Source: Thecaphora thlaspeos
Lineage: Eukaryota > Basidiomycota > Ustilaginomycetes > Urocystidales > Glomosporiaceae
Reading direction: 5' to 3'
Assembly (NCBI GenBank): GCA_900291925.1
Contig: UWYS01000015.1
Coordinates: 372,001-436,000, forward strand
DNA length: 64,000 nt
Part shown: positions 55,877 through 64,000 of the stretch, piece after piece
How positions within the stretch are numbered: the stretch's first letter is position 1
How the letters are laid out: each line of letters opens with the position of its first letter
Notes under the pieces: generated by a model
The model's input: only the letters and a program-made list of their open reading frames with translations
Told to the model about the DNA's origin: nothing
The model's database searches: none
Translations under genes and position numbers: made by a program

Positions 55877-57432
55877 TACCCTCACAATCACCGTCGCGGG
55901 ACAGGATCGGGCTCATGCAGCAGACTGAAGTTGTAGCGAGAGAGTCTGTACAATACAATGCCGTAGCGGCAACAATGCAAGGACAATGCGGTGCGGATAC
56001 TCGGGACTTACCTTGTGTGTTTGGCTATCGCGAACGGTCCGAAGAGGACGACGATGGCGATGTGGTCCGGTGGCGCCCAATGCAGGTAGGTCGAGAATGC
56101 GCGGTCGAACGAGATTCCAGTGGCTCGAGGATCGAGGATGGGAATCGATGGGATCAAAGTTGACGACCGTTGGCATTTCAGTCCAGGTGAGCAACTCGTA
56201 GCGAGGCAGAGCTCGTCCTTGACTTCCATCGAGTATCTCGTTGATACCGTCACCGCGACCGCACAGCTGACCCGCATCTTCGCATGCCCATCTCAAGAAA
56301 CGACAAGATGTCAGTCGGAGCCATCGCGCTCGATCGAAGCATAGCTCACCACATCGACAGAGAACAGAAGGTTGGTATGTGAACAGCCCCATCGTAGGCA
56401 TCAGTTTGTTCAATGTTGGCCAGTCTTTTCCTTACCAATAGCCTAGGGCGAGGAACTAGGCTGAGCTTTGCGTCAACGGCTAAAAATCGTGTCCCGGAGG
56501 TGAGGTGGCAAGACAAGGCGAGGCGGGGGTCCAAGGGGATGCTAAAAGTAACGGTCCGGAAAAGGGGGCCCGAGGCCCGTTCGCGTCGTCCATCGTACTT
56601 GCGCCAGCGATGCGATGATACTGCAAACAAGTCCCTCCGTCATCGAGTGGCGGCGTCTCACTACTTCTGCGTGGCGCAGCGCGGGCTCCACGTCACTTCG
56701 ACTTGACAACATCGAATGCTCCGGGATCATCGTCGGCATCCTTTTGCGATGCAGGCTCACCTCCGATCTGTACCGTCGGGTCGTGCTAGAGTTTCTCGCC
56801 TTCAGCGACAGCATCGTCCAAGGGTCCGTCCTGGGCCGATACCTCGTTTCACACTTGTTTCGGAGCGAATCCAGTCCAGTCCGGTCCAGGCCGCAGCGGC
56901 TTCGCTTCTCGGGATCGTTGGAGAACTCCGGGCGTCCGCTCCACCTCGTTGGCGGCCCGAGAGATAGGTGGATAAAGGTACGTGCGCCAACGGTCGACCT
57001 CGCATTCAAGAAATGCGTCCGCCCACCCCTATGCGAGCGAGGTGGGTGCTGACAGCGTGCGTGCGTACATGGGGAAGTGACGCCGTCGTGACCGGAGCCT
57101 CCAGCTCCAGTTGAGTAGTATCGCGCGCAGGTATTGATTGAACAAAAGCCGGAACCAGATTCAGGAAGGAAGCGTAACTCGTATCTTGTCATCGACCGGG
57201 GTACGGAGGTAAAGGTTGTTTTTTCTTTTTTCTTTCTTGGAATCCGTAGACAGCTTGAAAGGAGGCGAGGCAAGGCGACGATTGAAGCCGGGCGGCAGAG
57301 AGATGATGATCGTCGCCGAGGTTGCATTGCCCCGTTTGCAGCAGTGAAGATCGACGGCCAGACGTACGATGGCTGCCGTCTCCACCGCAGCATCTGCGCT
57401 CGGAGCATCTCCTCATCGGACCAGCGGGCCAT
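55877..57432. other. 1.55-kb region, possibly with a small spliced minus-strand gene
   Basis: Between converging GPI8 and SR-protein genes. On the minus strand near 56150-56010 there is a coherent hydrophobic stretch (YLHWAPPDHIAIVVLFGPFA) followed by a GTAAGT donor. A CAG acceptor near 55926 would continue to a stop at 55888-55890. I could not build a convincing start or recognise the product, so I do not call a gene. The rest shows nothing clear. Confidence 0.35.
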
Positions 57433-58507
57433 CTAATCGTCGCGGGTGGGGCGCTCGTCGTAGTCGCGCTCACGCCTGGGGGGCGGGCTGCGGCTGTCGA
57501 AGCGGGCCGGCGGCGGGGGCTCCCTGCTGTCCTCGCGCCTGCGAGGCGGCGTGCTGTCGTCCCTCCTCCGGGCAGGCGGTGGGCTTCTCTCGCGGTCTCG
57601 TCCTTCGCGCGGAAGCTCAGCCGGGTCGATGCGAAGCTTGTAACCGCGCAGATCGACGCCCTCGATCTTCTCGAGCGCCTTCTCGTAATCCTCTCGCTGG
57701 TCGTACTCAATGACGCCCTCATCGGGACGCGAGGGGTCGACATCGGCAAATGAGATCGAGCCAAACTCGCGGCCGATGTCCTTGAGGTCCTGCCAGCTCG
57801 TGTTGGGAGGCAAGTTGGACACGATCAGGCGGAACTGGCCGCGTCGAAGACGGGGAGCAGATCGAGGAGGGGGAGCGCCGTAGCCTCCCCGAGGACCATA
57901 TCCGCCTCCGCCGCCGCAGAAGTCCGGGCCGCCGCCGCCGTAGCCTCCACGGTCCGGTCCGACGTCCCTGCGAGCCGCGGCCTTGGCAGGCTGCACGAGG
58001 ATCCTGTAGCGCACAGAGGGAACAAGCGTAAGTTGCGGGAGATGGTGCCAGAGAAGTGTATCGGCGCCCTGCGTGTCTAAGGCCCTGCTTCCTTCGACCC
58101 ACTCACCTCTCGCCCATGAAGTTCCTGCCGTCGAAATCCTATGAGATCATCGTATATGTTAGGGAAGATTGGGTCAGACGAAACCATTCAAAGAGCGAAA
58201 TACAGCATCACTCGAGAGCTGGATGGTCTGAACGAACCTTGATGGCGTCTTCAGCATCGCGAGGGTGCTCGAATTCGGCGAAGCCGAAGGTGCCCATGAT
58301 GCGGACATCGAGCAGACGCTACAGGTTCGAGGATGCGGGGAGGATACGGAAGGGGTAGCGGTCAGCGGATGGGGAAGCGGCTGCAAGGCGCTCGATCCAG
58401 CCAGGCAACAGCAGAGCGCCACTCACGCCGTAGCCCTTGAAGAGGTCCTCGATGTCACCCCTACGGACATCCGCAGGGAGGCGACCAAGGTAGAGACGCG
58501 ACGTCAT
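57433..58507 (-). CDS. SR-type RNA-binding protein with two RRMs (splicing factor)
   Basis: Four exons, 58507-58427, 58318-58238, 58138-58107 and 58003-57433, give 254 residues. RRM1 (residues about 4-72) shows MTSRLYLGRLPADVRRGDIE, then VRIMGTFGFAEFEHPRDAEDA and DFDGRNFMGERILVQPAK. A Gly/Tyr-rich linker is followed by RRM2 with FRLIVSNLPPNTSWQDLKD, GVIEYDQREDYEKALEKIEG and LRGYKLRIDPAE. The C-terminus is rich in RERSPPP and RRRED repeats, an RS-like domain. It fits the SRSF/Srp2 group of nuclear splicing regulators that bind exonic enhancers and are controlled by SR-protein kinases. All introns are GT..AG. A functional orthologue assignment would need phylogeny. Confidence 0.9.
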
Positions 58508-59259
58508 GGCTAGCGTTGGTGGAAGTTGAGGGGCAGGATGGGGATAGCGATGATGGATGGCCGAGGTCGGGTGGAGAAGGATGAAGGGAAGGGAAGGGAG
58601 GAAAGGGGAGAAGGGGAAGGGGCGCGTGCGCGTCCTCCATCTGCGCGAGACTGGGGACCAGGCCCGCCACCCTCCCCCGGCTCCGAACTGGCGCGTAGCG
58701 GCTTGGTGCGTCGCCCAAAGCGTCGCCCAAAGCGTCCACCAGCTACACGACATCTTCCGCTGGCCAGGGTCTAACCTCCTGAAACACGACCAAGCATGCA
58801 GGGCCTGTGCGCTACTGTCCAGGAGAGTCTTGTGTGTTGTCCCACCTCCAGGCCTCACTGCTCGCGCCTTGTTAGGTGGGCAGAGTGTCGACACCTGCTG
58901 GCCCGGAGGCGGCTTGGTCGGAAGAGGATGGCAGCGTCGCGCTTGCTTGGAGTACCTTTGTAAGATTTCCAAGATCGGATGACCCCGATGCATGCCTGGC
59001 GCTTCGGATTGCTCCGTGACAGTCCCTGACAGCCGCAGATACGAGTTGAGGGAGTCGTACGGGAGGGACATTCCCGGGCGACACCGCGGCAGGAAGCAGG
59101 CTTCGATCCAGGACATCGTGGCACCGGTCTGCTCATGCCGTGGCGCGATATGAGGGTACACTTTGGTATGAGTCTGGCTGCGCTGTACGTAGTGCGTGTG
59201 ACTTTGTAGGGTGATCTCGCCTGTGCCCTGGCTTGTGATACAAAGTGGGGACAGTCCTA
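58508..59259. other. Intergenic region before the transposon
   Basis: About 750 bp with no coding frame recognised, ending at the TA dinucleotide (59258-59259) that forms the left target-site duplication. Confidence 0.55.
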
Positions 59260-59412
59260 CAGTCGTGTGCAGATCAATTGAGACACAAGAAAAAAAAGAA
59301 AGGCTGAGAGAGACCCTAGGAGTGATCCTGGTAATCACTCAAGATCACTACCTCCACTTACCTTGGGCACCTTGCTCAACTACTGTACCCCTGACTGCCA
59401 ACTGCACACTAC
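59260..59412 (+). repeat. Left terminal inverted repeat
   Basis: Matches the reverse complement of 62119-62256 nearly throughout, including GGCTGAGAGAGACCCTAGG and CTACTGTACCCCTGACTGCC. Confidence 0.9.
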
Positions 59413-59525
59413 TGCTCCAACCACCTACACTGCCCTACCTTGCACCACCTTGTACAGCCTTGTGCTCCAACTGCTTGCATTACTGCCACCCCAACCACTG
59501 CCACTCCAACTGCTGCTGCTCCAAC

Positions 59526-60514
59526 ATGCACTGCCCCATCAGCCCAGAGATCAAGGTGCTGGTACACCAACTTTGGCAACATGGAATCCTGTCCAAGTGC
59601 AATATCTGGCAACTTGCTTTCTTGAGAGCAACACTCTGGTGGGTCAATCAAGCCATGCAACTGCATGGCTTTGTAGGCAAGCAATAAGCAGGCCCAGGCC
59701 ACTACCACAAGCTGACACTGCTTGACCTGCAGATCATTGCTGAGGCAGTCAAGAGCAAACCAAGCATCTACCTGGACAAGCTCAAGGAGCTGTTGGAGGA
59801 CTACAGCAACAGCATCTTGCTCAGCACAATCTTCCACCAGCTTGCCAGGCTTCAACTCACCAACCACAAGCTCAAGCGCATTGCCATGGAGCAGAGCAAC
59901 TCCAGCAACTGCCACTTCATCTACCGCATTTCCATGTATGCCCCAGAGCAGCTGGTCTTTGTTGACAAGTCATCCTTTGATATCCAGGTATCCACACAGC
60001 TTGCAGGCTGGCAAGGCAAGGAGACAGCATCATTGCTCTTGCAGCACCACAGACATGGGTTCCCCGCTTTTCGCTTGTTGCTGGCCTCTGTGTACCAAGA
60101 GATCTCTCTGAGCCTGGGCTGGTGGAGCCCTGTGTCATCAAAGGCAGCTTCAATGAAGACACATTTCTTTTGTGGATCAAGGAGCTGTTCTGGTCATGCA
60201 ACGTCTTTCTGGGCTGCTGCAGCGTCATTGTGATGGACAATGCAAGGATCCATCACCAGGCAATATCAATCATCAAGGCCTACAGCTGTGTGTCAGTCTT
60301 CCTGCCTCCCTACTTGCCAAAGTTCAATCCCATCAAGCTTGCCTTTCATCAGATCAAGGCCAGAATCAGGCAATGCGCTGATGCCCAGTACAAGAACGTG
60401 CAGCAGATGTCTGCCTACAACACCTATGAGGTGTGCAATGTGGTCTGCAGCCATCACACAAAGAGATACTTTGAAGCAGATGGATATGACAATTGGGAAG
60501 GCAACAATGTTTGA
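59526..60514 (+). pseudogene. DDE transposase of the Tc1/mariner-IS630 group, broken
   Basis: An N-terminal helix-turn-helix-like part (SPEIKVLVHQLWQHGILSKC) runs into an in-frame TAA near 59686. The frame then continues as LDLQIIAEAVKSKPSIYLDKL and ends in the first catalytic block PEQLVFVDKSSFD (about 59950). Around 60050-60120 the reading frame shifts, and the second block CSVIVMDNARIHHQ and third block LPPYLPKFNPIKLAF are found in another frame. In the third block the expected acidic residue after NPI is Lys. The stop, the frameshift and the changed catalytic position together mark an inactive copy. Confidence 0.8.
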
Positions 60515-60626
60515 AATGGAACATGCTACAAAGCTGCTGCAAGGGTGGTGAGTGTGCAAGGGGAGTTCAAGAGAGGGGTATACAGTTGCATCAATTGCTG
60601 CAATGTTCACAATAGACTTGACACCA

Positions 60627-62087
60627 TCACTGGCTGTAGAGGCCATCAATGGCAGCATCAAGCTCAATCAGGTCACCAACCCCAAGGCCTAGCTCTTTGT
60701 GGTGCTCTGGGTTTGAGAGGGCAATCTCAAGAATTGCCATCTGCCGGATCTTGTGCTGCGCCAGGGCATCACAGACGTTGCTTGAGAGCTTGGGATTGGC
60801 TTCCAGGAACTGTGACATTGGCATATCCTTGACTGGAAGGCAAGACAAGCTGGCGGCAGGCTGTGCAGATGGGGGAGAGGGCTGGGATGGCATGGAAAAG
60901 CTGGCTCTGCCTTGAGTGGCCATCAGGAGGCAAACAATGGACTGTTGTGGCTGCTGCCAAGCATTGCCAAGCAGCAAGGCTATTGCCAGCTTGTAGACAT
61001 TGTTGATTGAGACATCCTTGCCGCTTTGGCTGGAGCTCTGTGTGCTGGTGCTGCTGCTAGATGCCACCATCAATTCCTTCAAGCTCTTGTAGAAGACATC
61101 AAAGGCTGCGTCATTGGGCGGCCTCTCAATGCTGCAGTCAGGCATCCCATATGCCATTGCTGCTGCCCAGTGGCGCAGCTGCATGCAGGAGATGGCAATG
61201 TGACAACTGTGGCAGACAAAGCAAAGGCTTCCCAGATTGTTGCACTTGATGTTGTTGCATGTGTATTGAGCTGTGAGGTCCTCCATGTTCTACACTGTCA
61301 GCAAGATGGTGAGCTTTGCAGCAGCAACAGTCTTTGCCTTCTTGCTGGGGCTTGGGCTTGGCATAGGGAGATCATTGTTGTCATCAATCTTGATGGTGGC
61401 AATGCTGTGGTTGAAGAACTGGATGCTCACTTCTGCCTTCTGGAACTTTGACTTGGCCACTGTTTGCCAGAACTCCTTGTATGCTGTCTCTGTAATCTCA
61501 ACACCACCCTTGAACACCACATTGCCCTTGATCTTGGTGGTGATTGGCAAGCACAAGCAATCCACCTCATACTTCTTTGATACCACTCTGTAGACAGCAG
61601 CATGGAAGTCTGATAGGCCAAATTTACTGCACACCTTGACCAAAAGTGTCTCAAGCTGGCAGCAATGACTGCCAACAAGTTTGAACAAGCTGACACCAAG
61701 GACCAGCTCTAGAAACTTGCCTTCCTCTTCCTTGGAGTCTTTGGAGTGGATGGTGGTGCCAGACATCTTCCTTGGCAAGGACAAGCAAGACTGGCTGCTG
61801 TATGGCATACCAGCATGCAGGCTTTGCTGCCTAGAGGTGAGCTGTGAGTCAAGGAATGTGTTGGCCAATACCTCCTGTGACAAGGGTGACTGGGAGGCTG
61901 GCAACTGGGAGACTGGCATCAGGTTGACATGGGAGAGTGTGCGATGAGCTGGATACTGGGATGCCATCCCACTGGCAGTGTTAGGAAGTGCAGCAAGCTT
62001 GGCTGGTGTGCTGCAATGGTAGAGTTGATTGAGAGCAGGTTGAAGGAGAAAGAGAAGATGTTGGGAGCAGTCAGATAGAGCTGGCAT
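60627..62087 (-). pseudogene. Antisense passenger gene inside the transposon, unknown function
   Basis: A long minus-strand frame from an ATG at 62087 to a stop at 60627, about 486 codons, with one in-frame TAG at 61290-61292. The first half contains ELVLGVSLFKLVGSHCC, ITTKIKGNVVFKGGVEITE and VSIQFFNHSIATIKIDDNND. After the TAG comes a Cys-rich stretch (YTCNNIKC, LCFVCHSCHIAISC) that could bind zinc, then a Ser/Thr-rich linker and a helical C-terminal end (LGVGDLIELDAAIDGLYSQ). I recognise no family. It lies tail-to-tail with the transposase and wholly between the inverted repeats, so it moves with the element. An accessory role in mobility, or captured host sequence, is inference. CAG to TAG would explain the stop. 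Confidence 0.6.
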
Positions 62088-62118
62088 TGTTGGCAGGTGG
62101 CACCGGTAAGGGGTGGTG

Positions 62119-62256
62119 GTAGTGTGCAGTTGGCAGTCAGGGGTACAGTAGTTGAGCAAGGTGCCCAAGGTAAGTGGAGTGATTGCCAAGATCACTCCTA
62201 GGGTCTCTCTCAGCCTTTCTTTTTTCCTTGCATCTCAATTGATCTGCACACAACTG
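62119..62256 (-). repeat. Right terminal inverted repeat
   Basis: Inverted partner of 59260-59412. Differences are scattered point changes and one short indel, implying the copy has aged since insertion. Confidence 0.9.
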
Positions 62257-63659
62257 TAGAAATTCTCGGTCCCATCTATTTGAAGTCACATACATATGTA
62301 ACCGTTTACAGTACTGGCTCGAAAATAGGGGATCATTGAGGGCGAGAAAGAACCCCGCAATGAAGAGCCGAGCGCTCAGGGCACCGGCGTCCATTATTTT
62401 GCCCCTGGCTGCATACGCTCGGCGACCAAGGTGCTTTAGTCCGACCAGCACGCTTTCAAGGACGATTGGGATACGAGGACATGATGGACCGACTAGACAC
62501 CGCAGAAGACGGGCAAAGGTGAGTGGGAGGAAATCGCGAGACGCCGATACAGGAGCTGCTGCCGGACGACAACGACGACAACGAACTTGGCCCGGCCGCT
62601 CTCGAAGCAGCGGGACAGCCCCGATGCAGCCTGTAAACGAAGCACAGACCGTCAAGCTCGTCGGCACCGGCGCTGCCTGTTGTGAGGCGGGCGGAAACCC
62701 CGACCTGACTTTTGGGGGCTCTGAGATGCACATTGATCCTTGCACTCTGTCGGAGTCGGGGCAATGACGGTCACCTTGTGCGTCCGACTCCTAACAGAGC
62801 GGTCGGACGGGCCGAGCGGTGAGCCCCGCGGCGTGTGACTTGACACACAGCCAACACCGCCTGCCACCCGAAACTTAAAGCTGTCCTGTTCTGACGGAGG
62901 AGCCGCTCGCTGGGCCTGGGCTGGGCTGGACTGCCGAGCCAGTCAGCTGCGCCTCGCGCCACGCTCGGATGAGCCGGCCGGCCCAGGCGTGAAGCAGAGT
63001 AGCCTGCAGTTTGCGTACGCACAGCACAGCACAGCACTTACACCGCGCGGCCCCCGCGCTTGCCCAAAGCGAGGCTTTTCAGCTTTCCCAGGCTCTGGTC
63101 TGCTGGATTCTGATCTTGTCGAACCCACCTCTTTCCATCCTTCATTCAACCCACCACGATCCCGACTCCGACTACCACCTCAAACATCATCCATCATCGC
63201 TCACAACCCCATCGTCACAGTGCTATCACCGTCCAGCGGCTTATTCCTTCCCTGTTGCTCGACTCCCGTCCTCGAACGGCCGCACACCGCCTCAACACCG
63301 ACGAAGCCGTGCACCTTAGCTTCCCCCACACGCTCTCCGACGTAGACACTAGGTACCCCACGACTGGACAGCAAGCGACCGCATCCGCATTACAACAGCC
63401 TCAAAGGCCAGGCGCACTACCTGCGGCGACTCACACAATCGCCTCTCGGACCGCCCGTCTCGCCAGAGTTCAGCGTTCAGACCGGCCTTGGGCCTCGTTG
63501 CGCCCGCTGCTTGACCGGAACCAGAGCGAGACGCCTCTAGTCAGCTCTATCCCGCTCGCTCGCTACCCGCTGAAACTCGATACGGCAGGAATCCCCGGCC
63601 TCTAATCCGACTCCACCGATAACTTCCCATTCACCTCCAGCGAGGCACCTTTGCCAATC
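62257..63659. other. 1.4-kb intergenic region after the transposon
   Basis: It begins with the right TA duplication. A TTTACAGTACTGG site lies near 62303-62315. No coding frame was recognised. The last 600 bp are C/T-rich and probably form the leader of the gene at 63660. Confidence 0.5.
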
Positions 63660-64000
63660 ATGGTTTCGCCAGCGTCAGCCGATCCGGCTGCCGTCCCGGT
63701 CGCCTCCAAAAGGGGTCCCGGAGCCGCTCGAGGGGGGCCGCTCTCCCTCTCCACCTCTCCTCATTCGAACCTCTCAGAGACCGAGGCAGACAACGAGCAG
63801 CTCGACGACTTCTTCAGCAACCCGGACACGGCCGACCTTGGATACCACAGCGATGGCACTGGCGCCACCAGCCCCGGCCCAAACAGCCCCGGACCCAGCA
63901 GCCCGCTCGCTCGCTCGGTCCTCGGCTCGGCCATGGTGTCAAAGTCGGTCCAGCTGGCAAACGAGGAAACCAGCACCTCGCCCCCGGCACTTCGGCTCCA
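63660..64000 (+). CDS. 5' part of an unrecognised gene (3' end outside window)
   Basis: An ATG at 63660 (context CAATCATGG) opens a frame that runs to the end of the window, 113 complete codons. The translation is Ser/Pro/Gly/Ala-rich and probably disordered (SPGPNSPGPSSPLARS), with one acidic stretch LSETEADNEQLDDFFSNPDT. The upstream leader is pyrimidine-rich, as for other genes here. No family can be named from this fragment. Confidence 0.5.
   Translation, partial: MVSPASADPAAVPVASKRGPGAARGGPLSLSTSPHSNLSETEADNEQLDDFFSNPDTADLGYHSDGTGATSPGPNSPGPSSPLARSVLGSAMVSKSVQLANEETSTSPPALRL

Larger units (their letters stand above)
59260..62256. mobile_element. Tc1/mariner-like (IS630-type) DNA transposon, 2,997 bp, degenerate
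   Basis: Both ends begin CAGT(C/T)GTGTGCAGATC and are flanked by TA (59258-59259 and 62257-62258), the classical Tc1/mariner duplication. Terminal inverted repeats are about 140-150 bp and imperfect; the left copy carries a roughly 13-nt extra segment. The element encodes a rightward DDE transposase (degenerate) and, in its right half, a leftward unrelated frame. Its base composition is more AT-rich and CA/TG-skewed than the surrounding host DNA, in keeping with a foreign or mutated repeat. Confidence 0.9.

Overview
The window is nuclear DNA of a fungus, most likely a basidiomycete and, from gene architecture and protein style, probably a smut-lineage yeast or plant-associated fungus (Ustilaginomycotina). 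That placement is my inference. Support: GC-rich coding sequence, short GT..AG introns (mostly GTRNGT..YAG) in conserved eukaryotic genes, a tRNA-Lys with an anticodon-loop intron, long low-complexity Ala/Ser/Gly/Pro tails, and a Tc1/mariner-type transposon of basidiomycete style. Exon boundaries were built by hand from splice signals plus reading frame; all spliced models below sum to whole codons.

Layout. 0-14 kb is a dense housekeeping block: a KIN4-like kinase (3' end beyond the window), COPI zeta, a WD40 protein, complex I NDUFB9/B22, RNA polymerase subunit Rpb12 and AP-3 mu. 14-25 kb holds a long gene-free stretch, a seven-transmembrane protein, a 5'-truncated AIF-like oxidoreductase and a JmjC protein with an apparent frameshift. 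25-39 kb holds a PSMA-like M28 peptidase, a seven-exon hexokinase, an unknown basic nuclear-type protein, proteasome alpha-6 (Pre5), an OM14-like mitochondrial outer-membrane protein and the SRP receptor beta subunit. 39-53 kb is looser: long intergenic stretches rich in the palindrome TACTGTACAGTA, two unrecognised proteins, a PX-domain protein interrupted by in-frame stops, tRNA-Lys(CTT), and a small secreted precursor with two Kex2-bounded repeats. 53-64 kb holds GPI8, an SR-type splicing factor, a 2,997-bp Tc1/mariner-like element with long terminal inverted repeats and a second antisense gene, and the 5' end of one more gene.

Most genes are unrelated housekeeping functions (secretory traffic: COPI zeta, AP-3 mu, SRP receptor beta, GPI transamidase; energy: hexokinase, complex I; transcription and splicing: Rpb12, SR protein). 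There is no operon-like pathway cluster. The best candidate for an undescribed system is the repeat peptide precursor at 52869-53105. The most puzzling gene is the PX-domain gene at 46071-49121, whose frame is conserved across two in-frame stops, with a third stop just upstream.
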